Below, piece by piece: positions 1 to 7,579 of a DNA stretch of 64,000 bases (its first letter is position 1; each line of letters starts with the position of its first letter). The DNA comes from Pedobacter psychrophilus. GTDB lineage: Bacteria > Bacteroidota > Bacteroidia > Sphingobacteriales > Sphingobacteriaceae. The stretch is from assembly GCF_001652725.1 (NCBI RefSeq), contig NZ_LWHJ01000011.1, positions 868,001 through 932,000 on the forward strand. Direction: 5' to 3'. A program made the translations under genes and the position numbers. The notes under the pieces are model-generated. The model was not told the origin of the DNA. It made no database searches and saw nothing but the letters and a program-made list of their open reading frames with translations.

Positions 1-873
1 TGCAAAACCGACTGTTTCTCTGAAAAATTGAGGAGATACTTCTGCATTTGTTTTAAAAAACCTGCTAAAATAATGTTCATCATCATAGCCTAATTCGTAA
101 GCGATTTCTTTAACCGTTTTTGATGTTAAATACAATTCCCTTTTGGCTTCTATTATGATTCGTTCTGAAATTAAGCTAGTTAAAGTTTTGTTGAAATGTG
201 TTTTTGTTTCTTTTGCCAATGCCTTTGAGGAAATGTTTAATAACAAAGCGTAGTCATTTGCAGTATGTTTTGTTTTGAAGTGTTTTTCTATCGCAGCTTT
301 TAAATTTTGTAAAATGAAAGGTTCTTTAAGGTTTGCAACATCTTGCTTTGCCTGCGGATTTTGATTTGTTTTAAGTCTTGATGCAGTGATAAGGAATATC
401 TTTAAATACGATACCAATAATTCATATTGTGCCAATTGCACATTTTTCATTTCCACTTTCATTTGCTCAAACAAAGTGCAAAAACTCTCTAAATCTTTTT
501 GCTCTAAATTTACAAAAGGGGGTTTATAAATATCATTAAACAAAACACCATTACAAGCTACTTCTTTTTGATGTTTATGAATACAAAAAAAATCTGGATG
601 AAAATTAATAACAAATCCACTTATTCCAGTACTTGTTTCAATCATAAAAGGCTGATATGGAGTGAAACATAAAAGGGTATTTTGAGTAAAATTATACTCA
701 GCAAAATCTACTTTTAATTTCCCTTGCCCTTTATTAATTAAAATAACGGTATAGTAGCTTAACCGTTGTAAATGGTCAAAAGAACTGTTATCCTCAAATG
801 AATAGACCTTAAATGCTAGGTTTCCGTTAGCAGGACTTATTAAGGTGTTTACTTTCTGATATTCTGTTGACAT
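1..873 (-). CDS. AraC family transcriptional regulator (3' end cut by window edge)
   Basis: The reading frame starts at an ATG at 873 and stays open to base 1, giving 291 residues without a stop, so only a few C-terminal residues should be missing. Residues about 15-170 look like an AraC-type cupin sensor domain. Residues about 195-291 form the double helix-turn-helix, ending in the family pattern EIAYELGYDDEHYFSRFFK followed by SPQFFRE. This family usually activates a neighbouring operon when a small ligand binds the N-terminal domain. It lies 5 bp after the NTF2-like gene on the same strand, so the AhpD-like, NTF2-like and regulator genes may form one autoregulated operon (inference). The ligand is unknown. 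Confidence 0.88.
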   Translation of the reverse strand, partial: MSTEYQKVNTLISPANGNLAFKVYSFEDNSSFDHLQRLSYYTVILINKGQGKLKVDFAEYNFTQNTLLCFTPYQPFMIETSTGISGFVINFHPDFFCIHKHQKEVACNGVLFNDIYKPPFVNLEQKDLESFCTLFEQMKVEMKNVQLAQYELLVSYLKIFLITASRLKTNQNPQAKQDVANLKEPFILQNLKAAIEKHFKTKHTANDYALLLNISSKALAKETKTHFNKTLTSLISERIIIEAKRELYLTSKTVKEIAYELGYDDEHYFSRFFKTNAEVSPQFFRETVGFA

Positions 874-878
874 CGCAG

Positions 879-1301
879 TTATTTTAATTTCCTATCCTTT
901 TCATCAATAGCCAAATCATTAATACTGGCATATCTTTTTTGCATTAAACCGTTAGCATCAAACTCCCATAATTCGTTTCCGTAACTACAAAACCATTGCC
1001 CGGTTTGGTCATGCCATTCATACTCAAATCTTACTGCCATGCGGTTTTCTCTAAAACCCCATAATTCTTTTTTGAGCTTGTAATCTAATTCTTTTTCCCA
1101 TTTTCGCTCAAGAAATTGCTTTACTTCTTCTCTTCCATTTATAAAATCAGTTCTATTTCTCCACTCTGTATCAATGGTGTAAGCCAAACAAACTTTTTCA
1201 GGGTCTCTTGTATTCCAAGCATCTTCTGCCATTTGTACTTTCTGTAATGCCGTTTCCATATTAAATGGTGGCAAAGGAAATTTCTTATTTTCTGAAGTCA
1301 T
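879..1301 (-). CDS. NTF2-like / DUF1348 family protein
   Basis: A complete 140-residue soluble protein. It has the cone-shaped NTF2-like fold pattern: an N-terminal helix with [17 protein letters not shown], then WRNR, a GREEV segment, and strands ending [15 protein letters not shown]. This matches the DUF1348 branch of the SnoaL/NTF2 superfamily, whose members are about 140-155 residues long and mostly uncharacterised. No catalytic residues can be assigned with confidence. It sits between an AhpD-like gene upstream and an AraC regulator 5 bp downstream, which suggests a small inducible detoxification or stress operon (inference). A perfect inverted repeat with a -7-like box lies just upstream of its start. 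Confidence 0.8.
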   Translation of the reverse strand: MTSENKKFPLPPFNMETALQKVQMAEDAWNTRDPEKVCLAYTIDTEWRNRTDFINGREEVKQFLERKWEKELDYKLKKELWGFRENRMAVRFEYEWHDQTGQWFCSYGNELWEFDANGLMQKRYASINDLAIDEKDRKLK

Positions 1302-1321
1302 AAATAATCGATTTAGATGTA

Positions 1322-1360
1322 AAAATACAAAGGTATTTGTTTACTACACCTTTGTATTTT
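1322..1360. repeat. 13-bp perfect inverted repeat upstream of the NTF2-like gene
   Basis: Arms at 1322-1334 and 1348-1360 are perfect reverse complements around a 13-nt spacer. The arm inside the minus-strand transcript contains TACCTTTG, a match to the Bacteroidota -7 box TAnnTTTG, about 35 nt before the ATG at 1301. The repeat also lies 8 bp past the stop of the upstream AhpD-like gene, so it could be a weak AT-rich terminator. An operator for the neighbouring AraC protein is the other reading. The sequence alone does not decide. Confidence 0.5.
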
Positions 1361-1368
1361 CAGAATTT

Positions 1369-1902
1369 TTATATAGCAGAGGCAACCGGAAAATCAACTG
1401 GAACTTGTGTTAAGTTGTGTAAATAGTTCATTGCTGTTTTGTCGCTTATCTGCAAAATTAAATCTACCAAATTCTCTTTTGTATAACCTTGTGCAAAAAA
1501 GGTTTCAACAGTTTCGTTGTTTGCATTTCCTTTGGTTTTTGTGATGTCGGCTGCTAATTTTACTAAGGCATCTAATTTTGAATCTTCACTTATCCCTTTA
1601 CGGATGTCTAATAATTGTTCATCAGTAAAACCATTCATTTTACCAATAACTAAATGAGCGCTTTGGCAATAAACACAACCATTAACCTGACTTACAATTA
1701 AGTTAACAGCTTCTTTTTCTTTGTTGGTTAAGCTTGTTTTTGCATTTTGATAAGCTAAAAATTTAGCCAAGCCATTATCAGAATAGGCAATTGTTGCATA
1801 TAAATTAGGTACAAATCCTAATGCATTATTTAAATTATCAAAAATTTCTTGATTTTGTGGCGCTACTTCCTCTTTTGTTGGTACATTAAATACAGTTATC
1901 AT
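1369..1902 (-). CDS. Carboxymuconolactone decarboxylase (AhpD-like) family protein
   Basis: A 177-residue protein of the AhpD-like fold. The redox signature is complete: E64, then C76-V-Y-C79 and H83 in GCVYCQSAH. In AhpD relatives the two cysteines form a disulfide that reduces peroxidases or acts directly on peroxides, with the Glu and His in proton relay. The N-terminal part (VPNLYATIAYSDNGLAKFLAY) fits the peroxidase-related branch. It is probably cytoplasmic, as no signal peptide is seen. It is first in a likely three-gene unit with the NTF2-like protein and the AraC regulator. The family assignment is firm; the substrate is not known. Confidence 0.88.
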   Translation of the reverse strand: MITVFNVPTKEEVAPQNQEIFDNLNNALGFVPNLYATIAYSDNGLAKFLAYQNAKTSLTNKEKEAVNLIVSQVNGCVYCQSAHLVIGKMNGFTDEQLLDIRKGISEDSKLDALVKLAADITKTKGNANNETVETFFAQGYTKENLVDLILQISDKTAMNYLHNLTQVPVDFPVASAI

Positions 1903-2156
1903 CTTTTTGTTTTTTTAAAATTGATAGTCGTTATTGACAGTACAAAGATGGGGCACCAGCTAATCCCAAAAAATGGATAATGGTGGCAATATGGTGGACG
2001 ATTTTTTTTATCGTTTCAAAATTTTCAGAATTACAAAGTTTTGATTCAAATTTCTCTCACTCTTTATTGACAATCTTACCGAAATATTTATCTTTCATTT
2101 CCGCTTATGAACAAGATTTTAATTTTCTATTTGCTGTAACAAATTAATTTATCTTA

Positions 2157-2348
2157 TTATTTTAAAGCTTTAATTAATTCTTTATTTCTTCTATCAGCTC
2201 TTGAATTTTGTAAGGATAAAACACCCCAAACAGCTGCTGGAATCCAACCAATTAAAGTAATTTGTAATATTAAACAAATAATTGCTGTAAGGATTTTTCC
2301 TCTTAGAAGGAATGAAATAAAAGGGAAGAAAATTGCAATTAAGGTCAT
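2157..2348 (-). CDS. YqaE/Pmp3 family small membrane protein
   Basis: A 63-residue protein with two membrane segments (about residues 2-14 and 17-45) and a charged C-terminus (RADRRNKELIKALK). The pattern FFPFISFLLRGK followed by a second helix with GWIPAAVWGVLSL matches the Pmp3/YqaE family, small proteolipids linked to membrane potential and salt or cold stress in other organisms. The usual length is 50-65 residues, so it looks complete. It stands alone, 254 bp from the AhpD-like gene and about 170 bp from the HsdR_N gene. Identification rests on length, topology and motif. Confidence 0.75.
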   Translation of the reverse strand: MTLIAIFFPFISFLLRGKILTAIICLILQITLIGWIPAAVWGVLSLQNSRADRRNKELIKALK

Positions 2349-2514
2349 GAATTATTGGAATTTGATGTGAATTTTAACGGTTTGAAAGTTTGTACAGAAA
2401 TGGCATTGCTTGCAAAACCATTGTGGTATAGTAGTTAAATTCAATAAATAATCGATGTACTGAAATTAACTACAATCAACGATTTTTGTATAAACTTGCG
2501 TTACCAGTAGGCAT

Positions 2515-3585
2515 TTAGCCACCATAACTGGCTATTGTTTTTTCAAGTATTTCAGCAAAATCAAATATTTCGTCGATTGTTTGAATTTCACTTTTTGTTT
2601 CCTTTTTATTTTCATCGAATGTGCAAATATACTTTTTAACTCCGCTCAAGTAAAGACGACAAATAGGTTTTCTGTTATTGTCGTCAAGTAAAACCGCAAA
2701 ATAAGATTGAGCGTCTCTATAAACAATTCGGTCGGATTTTATTTTTTTTCTAAGAATTGATTTTAAAATCATAAATCCTTCAATTTCTTCTTCGGTTGTT
2801 TCAATTTTAGAGTCTTTAGAAGTTTCACCTTCTGTAGAAATTTCAATTTTGGAAGTTTCTTTTTCGTTATCATCCTCCTTTTTAAGCGCAGATTTAAGTC
2901 TTTCTGTTATCAGGTCATTTATATATTGCTGTAAAGATTTTTTCGTTAGAAGAACAAACTGTTCCATAAGTTTCGCCGTCAGAACGCCATTGTAAATCTG
3001 CTTAGCGAAATGTCTTACAAAAGTGTCTGATGGATTTTGAAATTCTGTATTGATTAGTATTTTGAGTTCATTCATAAACTTCAGTTCATTAGCTGTGTTT
3101 TGAATATTGTCAACGTCAAAATAGGATTTATGGAATTTCTTCAGTTCTTCGATTTGATTGTCTTTGATGTCTGTTACGTCAAATTCAAAAAATGGCTTTT
3201 CATCCATTTTGTTCTGTTCGATTAGGTCAGTATAAAACCTGTAAACTATTCCATTCGATAAAAGACCGAATTTAGCTTTTGTTGTATGGAAATAACGAAA
3301 TAATTGTGAATTATGTGGGTCGAGTTTTTCACTCCAATGTTTACATTCTACTAAAATGCAAGGCTTTCCGTCTTTTACAATTGCATAATCAACTTTTTCT
3401 CCTTTTTTAATACCAATGTCTGCAACAAATTCCGGAACGACTTCAAATGGATTAAATACGTCATAACCAAGAGCTTTTATAAAAGGCATTATTAGCGCAT
3501 TTTTTGTTGCTTCTTCAGTCAAAATTTGATTTTTAAGTTTTTCAACTCGATCTCCGAATTGTTTAATTTCATCTTTAAAGTCCAT
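2515..3585 (-). CDS. Orphan HsdR_N / PD-(D/E)XK nuclease-like protein
   Basis: A 356-residue protein. Residues about 10-150 match the type I restriction R-subunit N-terminal domain (HSDR_N), with the PD-(D/E)XK core D67...E80-C-K82 in VDYAIVKDGKPCILVECK. An acidic linker follows (about 235-270). The C-terminal part (about 275-350) is a small alpha/beta domain with RKPICRLYLSG. There is no helicase or translocase region and no HsdM or HsdS gene in the window, so this is not a complete type I system. Similar stand-alone proteins are common in Bacteroidota and are annotated only as restriction endonuclease-like. A defence or DNA-repair role is possible but not shown. Confidence 0.75.
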   Translation of the reverse strand: MDFKDEIKQFGDRVEKLKNQILTEEATKNALIMPFIKALGYDVFNPFEVVPEFVADIGIKKGEKVDYAIVKDGKPCILVECKHWSEKLDPHNSQLFRYFHTTKAKFGLLSNGIVYRFYTDLIEQNKMDEKPFFEFDVTDIKDNQIEELKKFHKSYFDVDNIQNTANELKFMNELKILINTEFQNPSDTFVRHFAKQIYNGVLTAKLMEQFVLLTKKSLQQYINDLITERLKSALKKEDDNEKETSKIEISTEGETSKDSKIETTEEEIEGFMILKSILRKKIKSDRIVYRDAQSYFAVLLDDNNRKPICRLYLSGVKKYICTFDENKKETKSEIQTIDEIFDFAEILEKTIASYGG

Positions 3586-3708
3586 TTTAAGTATTTGTTA
3601 AGGTTTTATTTTTTATGCTTTCGGTGAGGCTTTTGTGTAAAATGAATATATCTCCAACAAATCCATCTCCTAAATATAAAAATTTTCTTCAAACAAAACC
3701 TAAAAACA

Positions 3709-3740
3709 AAAAGTCTTTCAACTTACGCTGAAAGACTTTT
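3709..3740 (-). terminator. Rho-independent terminator after the lipoprotein gene
   Basis: Arms of 12 bp (3709-3720 and 3729-3740, core AAGTCTTTCA) enclose an 8-nt loop. On the minus strand the stem runs into a T-rich tract. It lies 26 bp beyond the stop of the lipoprotein gene at 3767. Confidence 0.85.
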
Positions 3741-3766
3741 AATATATTTAAAGAATATAATTCTAA

Positions 3767-4270
3767 TTAATCTACCAAATTCAAAACCACGCTATCCTTA
3801 ACCATAATCCCACTCATATTAACGCTATTATATTTAATCACATATTTCCCAGCTTTCGGAAAACGATACGCCTTATTTAAGTTTACTACGCTTTTTAAAC
3901 TATCACCTGGATTAATACTGACATAACTATCTGCAGGAGGCGGCATCATTCTTTTGGCCATTGGCCCTTGGTATTCTGCTTCAACTCCTTCTGTAGAAAT
4001 AACATCTAAATATTTACTCATTAAAGGTTCAAAAGGAGTATGCCATTTGCAAAATTGGCGGACGCTATCTGTTGTATTATAAACTACAAAATCCAGATTA
4101 ACAGAATCTCCTAATTTAGCTTGTGATGGAACTCGCAATATTGCAGTTAAAGAAGTGTCTTTTTGTAAACTATCCAAATTGCCTTCATTATTTTCTGAAA
4201 CCTTGCTATTGGAAGAACATGCAGCAAAAAACAAAACAGTAATTATGCTGATTATATTAAAAATTTTCAT
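3767..4270 (-). CDS. Lipoprotein with M35-propeptide-like domain
   Basis: A 167-residue predicted lipoprotein: a hydrophobic signal segment ends in the lipobox FAAC (Cys18). The mature part is a single beta-sandwich. Its pattern (QFCKWHTPFEP, then YQGPMAKR, PADSYVSINPGDSL, AYRFPKAGKYVIKY) resembles the N-terminal propeptide-like domain seen with M35/peptidyl-Lys metalloendopeptidases. The zinc-protease domain itself (HEXXH) is absent, so calling it a protease would be wrong. Related stand-alone proteins occur in Bacteroidota; their function is unknown. Its own terminator follows and about 180 bp separates it from each neighbour, so it is probably monocistronic. Confidence 0.65.
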   Translation of the reverse strand: MKIFNIISIITVLFFAACSSNSKVSENNEGNLDSLQKDTSLTAILRVPSQAKLGDSVNLDFVVYNTTDSVRQFCKWHTPFEPLMSKYLDVISTEGVEAEYQGPMAKRMMPPPADSYVSINPGDSLKSVVNLNKAYRFPKAGKYVIKYNSVNMSGIMVKDSVVLNLVD

Positions 4271-4446
4271 GCTGCAAACTTAATTATTTTAGTGAGGTTA
4301 AAACTCGCCTAATATTAAAATTACATGAAAATGTGTTGCCGATAGGATAGGGGTGGTCCTTTTAAAGAATAACCAAAAATTTTTATAGCTAGCAATTACC
4401 CTAAATTGATTCTTAAGGGAATACAAAATCTAATCGCTAAAACTAA

Positions 4447-4842
4447 TTATTTATAGCTCTGAAAAAGTCCAACGGCAATTACCAAAGCTGCAACAAGGCT
4501 AACTCCTAAATAAATAGCTCCTCCAACTGCAAGATAATGACCGGTAGTTCTCCTTTTTCTGGTTTTTACAAATGCTGCTTCTCTAAATGCTTGCACATAA
4601 ACAGAATCTTTTAATAAAGAAGTATCGCGAGTGGTGTTTGTATTGGGCTTAAAATAATCTGATCTAAAATTACTTCTCCCCGCTTTTCTAAAGGTGATTA
4701 AATCGGGCTTATTGAGTTTAAAAACATTAACGTCTGCTAAAGCAGCTTGCTTTAAAGAATCATTATTTGATGGTGTTTGCGAAAATGCAAACCCTGATGT
4801 TAAGAACATCAACAACATTATTGTGTAAATTTTATTAACCAT
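4447..4842 (-). CDS. Hypothetical secreted/membrane protein
   Basis: A 131-residue protein of no family I recognise. It has a cleavable-looking signal peptide (residues 1-21, ending GFAFSQ), a charged middle part rich in Asn, Lys and Arg, the basic stretch TRKRRTTGH around 95-103, and one C-terminal membrane helix (about 104-128, GGAIYLGVSLVAALVIAVGLF). This suggests an inner-membrane protein with a periplasmic N-terminal region. It lies downstream of rpsA but is separated from it by a strong terminator, so it probably has its own promoter. Confidence 0.6.
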   Translation of the reverse strand: MVNKIYTIMLLMFLTSGFAFSQTPSNNDSLKQAALADVNVFKLNKPDLITFRKAGRSNFRSDYFKPNTNTTRDTSLLKDSVYVQAFREAAFVKTRKRRTTGHYLAVGGAIYLGVSLVAALVIAVGLFQSYK

Positions 4843-4914
4843 AAAGCAATATACAATTTTTTTAAATTTTAATTAAATTTTTTAAAAATCGATATTGATA
4901 AGTTCTTAAAACAA

Positions 4915-4946
4915 AAAAGCCCTTCAGCTTTACACTGAAGGGCTTT
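4915..4946 (-). terminator. Rho-independent terminator of rpsA
   Basis: A 12-bp stem (4916-4927 with 4935-4946, core AAGCCCTTCAG) with a 7-nt loop is followed on the minus strand by a T-rich run. It lies 20 bp beyond the rpsA stop codon. Confidence 0.92.
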
Positions 4947-4966
4947 GATTATTTAATTTAAAAAAA

Positions 4967-6916
4967 TTAGCTTTTAGATTCTAATTTCTTTTTAGCTGCT
5001 TTTTTAGCATCGCCTTCCATTTTATCTTTCAATTGAGATAAAACATCCAAATCACCTAAAGTAGATTTCTCAACAGAATCTTTCACTTTTTTAACAGAAG
5101 CGCTAGCTGCAGAAACTTCTTTCTTTTTGGTAGCTCTTTCTTCTTGCAAAGCTTCTGCTTTTTCTTCTTCCCATATACGGGCATGAGAAACTACAATACG
5201 CTTAGCATCTTTGTTAAATTCAATGATTTTAAAATCTGCAACTTCATCAACTTTTAAAGTAGATCCGTCTTGTTTAGCAGAGTGCTTAGATGGTACAAAA
5301 CCTTCAACTCCGTAAGGTAAAGCAATAATTGCTCCTTTATCAGTAACCTTAGTCACTGTTCCTTCATGGATAGAATCTACTGTGAAGATAGTTTCGAAAG
5401 TTTCCCATGGATTTTCTTCTAATTGTTTATGACCTAAGCTTAACTTACGGTTATCAACATCTAGTTCTAATACTACGGTATCTAATTCTTCACCAACTTT
5501 AGTAAACTCGTTAGGGTGATTTACCTTTTTAGACCAGGAAAGATCAGAAATATGGATTAAACCATCAATTCCTTCTTCAATCTCTACAAACACACCAAAG
5601 TTAGTCATGTTCTTAACTGTAGCTTTGTGCTTGCTTCCAATTGGATATCTTTCTGCTGCCTTTTCCCATGGATCTGGTGTTAATTGCTTAATACCTAAAG
5701 ACATTTTGCGTTCGTCTCTGTCTAAAGTTAAAACGATAGCTTCAACCTCGTCGCCAGTCTTCATAAACTCTTGTGGATTACGCAAGTTTTGAGACCAAGA
5801 CATTTCAGATACGTGGATTAATCCTTCTACTCCTGGAATAATTTCTAAGAAAGCTCCGTAATCTGCAACGGTTACAATCTTACCTTTAACCTTAGATCCG
5901 ATAGCTAAACCAGTATCTAGAGATTCCCAAGGATGTGCAGAAAGTTGTTTTAAACCTAAAGCAATACGTTTTTTCTCATCATCAAAGTCAAGAACAACAA
6001 CGTTAACTTTTTCATCTAAAGACAATACTTCTTTTGGATGCTCTATGCGGCCCCAAGAAATATCGGTAATGTGTAATAAACCGTCAACTCCACCTAAATC
6101 GATAAATACACCGAAATCAGTAATGTTTTTAACAGTTCCTTCTAATACTTGTCCTTTTTCTAATTTAGAAACGATTTCAACTTTTTGTGATTCTAAATCG
6201 TCCTCGATAAGAACTTTATGAGAAACTACAACGTTTTTAAATTCGTGGTTGATTTTTACAACCTTAAATTCCATTGTTTTACCAACGTAAACATCGTAAT
6301 CTCTAATAGGCTTAATGTCAATTTGCGATCCTGGTAAGAAAGCCTCAACGCCCATAATATCAACGATTAAACCACCTTTAGTTCTGCTTTTCACAAAACC
6401 GTTAATGATCGTATCATTTTCTAAGGCTTCATTGATCATCTCCCAAGAGCGTTGTGTTTTAGCTCTTTTACGAGATAACACCAACTGGCCATTTTCATCT
6501 TCTCTTTGCTCAACAAATACATCCACGGTATCGCCTTTCTTAAGGTCGGGCATATCACGGAATTCGTTAACTGCTACTAAACCATCAGATTTAAAACCGA
6601 TGTTTAATACCACGTCTTTGCTGTTAATGGTTACCACAACACCAGAGATAATTTCTCCTTTAGTTACAGAATTGAAAGTACCAGAGTACATTTCTTCCAT
6701 TTTTTCACGCTCGGCTTTGCTATAATTACCAAACATTTTTACATCTGCGTCCCAATCAAAATCGTTAGGGTCTGCAATTTTTGACGACGTCTTAATATCG
6801 TCAATAGATAATGAATCAGCTTCTGACTCATATACCTCTTTTACTTTTTTCTCAGTGTCTTGAAATTCGGCCTGTTTAGACTCTAATTCCTTCTCTGCTA
6901 CTTGTTTTTTTGCCAT
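4967..6916 (-). CDS. rpsA: 30S ribosomal protein S1
   Basis: A 649-residue protein with six consecutive S1 (OB-fold RNA-binding) domains. Approximate residues are 85-155, 168-238, 253-325, 340-412, 427-498 and 512-584. Domains 3-5 carry the canonical GVFI/GAFLEI...GLLH/GLIH(I/V)S(D/E) pattern. Domains 1, 2 and 6 are divergent, as in other bacterial S1 proteins. An acidic N-terminal extension (about 75 residues) and a Lys-rich tail flank the domains. S1 helps the 30S subunit bind and unfold mRNA, which matters in a phylum that rarely uses Shine-Dalgarno pairing. It appears monocistronic, with a -7 box upstream and its own terminator. Confidence 0.97.
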   Translation of the reverse strand: MAKKQVAEKELESKQAEFQDTEKKVKEVYESEADSLSIDDIKTSSKIADPNDFDWDADVKMFGNYSKAEREKMEEMYSGTFNSVTKGEIISGVVVTINSKDVVLNIGFKSDGLVAVNEFRDMPDLKKGDTVDVFVEQREDENGQLVLSRKRAKTQRSWEMINEALENDTIINGFVKSRTKGGLIVDIMGVEAFLPGSQIDIKPIRDYDVYVGKTMEFKVVKINHEFKNVVVSHKVLIEDDLESQKVEIVSKLEKGQVLEGTVKNITDFGVFIDLGGVDGLLHITDISWGRIEHPKEVLSLDEKVNVVVLDFDDEKKRIALGLKQLSAHPWESLDTGLAIGSKVKGKIVTVADYGAFLEIIPGVEGLIHVSEMSWSQNLRNPQEFMKTGDEVEAIVLTLDRDERKMSLGIKQLTPDPWEKAAERYPIGSKHKATVKNMTNFGVFVEIEEGIDGLIHISDLSWSKKVNHPNEFTKVGEELDTVVLELDVDNRKLSLGHKQLEENPWETFETIFTVDSIHEGTVTKVTDKGAIIALPYGVEGFVPSKHSAKQDGSTLKVDEVADFKIIEFNKDAKRIVVSHARIWEEEKAEALQEERATKKKEVSAASASVKKVKDSVEKSTLGDLDVLSQLKDKMEGDAKKAAKKKLESKS

Positions 6917-6954
6917 TAATTAATTTATCTCCTTTTTCCCGCTTTTGCGGACTG

Positions 6955-6962
6955 CAAAGGTA
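6955..6962 (-). promoter_or_regulatory. Candidate -7 box of rpsA promoter (TACCTTTG)
   Basis: On the minus strand TACCTTTG matches TAnnTTTG, ending 38 nt before the rpsA ATG. No clean TTTG -33 element is present; a T-rich run occurs at the expected distance. The leader also holds GGAG 12 nt before the ATG, which is too far for an ordinary Shine-Dalgarno interaction. Confidence 0.5.
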
Positions 6963-7193
6963 AGAATATATAATTTGAATAAAAAGAATTTTTTAATTCA
7001 ATTTAATTGAAAATGAACAGTTTGAGAAAAATTTTTAGATTTTTAAAAATTAGTGGATGATGATTTGAAAATAGCTAAATATTATGGAAGCTTTTTGTTT
7101 GATGAAAGAGCTGTGAATTTAATTATAAGGATAATGGGAAAGATAAAAATGAATGATATTGTTGAAAAATTGAAATGTTTTTAATTGAAAATA

Positions 7194-7296
7194 ATTTGGG
7201 CGTTTTCCGCCAGCTAACGGACGGATCGGGCTTTACACTGTATCTTTTTGTCCGCCAGCTGGCGGACAAAAAGGATGCCGTTTCAATCCCTAACGC
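7194..7296 (-). repeat. Dispersed structured element, copy A
   Basis: Read on the minus strand, this copy begins GCGTTAGGGATTGAAACGGC and ends AACGCCCAAAT, the same ends as copies at 12088 and 18107. The core is a perfect 30-bp palindrome at 7244-7273 (TCCGCCAGCT/AGCTGGCGGA inside T5/A5). A further TCCGCC...GGCGGA-type insertion makes this copy longer than the 81-bp copies. The outer GCGTT can pair with AACGC. No coding potential is seen. It is either a structured non-coding RNA or a small REP/MITE-like repeat. It forms part of a 663-bp gene-free gap (6917-7579). Confidence 0.75.
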
Positions 7297-7318
7297 AAAA
7301 GAAACCTATAAATCGGAT

Positions 7319-7475
7319 CTACCATAATGTCGTCCCTCCGTTGCTACCATAATGTCGTCCCGCTGTTGCTACCATAATATCGTCCCTCTGGGACTGAATT
7401 CAAATTTTATCAATTGAATCTACCATAATGTCGTCCCTCTATTGCTACCATAATGTCGTCCCGCTGGGACTGAAT
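7319..7475. repeat. Five-unit 25-bp repeat (CTACCATAATGTCGTCCC)
   Basis: Five copies of CTACCATAATGTCGTCCC start at 7319, 7344, 7369, 7420 and 7445. Adjacent copies are 25 bp apart. Copies 3 and 5 end in GGGACTGAAT, making a short GTCCC...GGGAC hairpin. Copies 1, 2 and 4 are cut before that point. Copies 3 and 4 are separated by about 20 bp of unrelated AT-rich sequence. There are no unique CRISPR-sized spacers. It looks like a degenerate intergenic repeat family. Confidence 0.8.
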
Positions 7476-7480
7476 CATAG

Positions 7481-7579
7481 AATCTGTGTAATCATTTTAA
7501 ACTGTGCAATCCCAAAGACAATCTGTGAAATCATTTTAATCTGTGTAATCAAGAAAACAATCTATGCAATCACGAAAAC
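7481..7579. repeat. 39-bp tandem repeat abutting the ndh stop codon
   Basis: Two full 39-bp units (7481-7519 and 7520-7558) and a 21-bp partial third unit (7559-7579) share the pattern AATCTGTGNAATCATTTTAA...TGTGNAATC. The last base touches the ndh stop codon at 7580-7582. On the minus strand the array is therefore the first part of the ndh 3' untranslated region. Confidence 0.8.

Noticed and set aside
2515-3585. A complete type I restriction-modification system
   Set aside because: No helicase region, HsdM or HsdS gene is present on either side.
3767-4270. Lipoprotein as a metalloprotease
   Set aside because: Only the propeptide-like beta domain is present, and no HEXXH zinc motif exists in the 167 residues.
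6315-6725. 136-codon plus-strand frame inside rpsA
   Set aside because: It lies antisense to a clear S1 domain region, with composition typical of a shadow frame.
7319-7475. Regular repeats that resemble a small CRISPR array
   Set aside because: Adjacent copies are only 25 bp apart with no unique spacers of 30-40 bp, and no cas gene is in the window.
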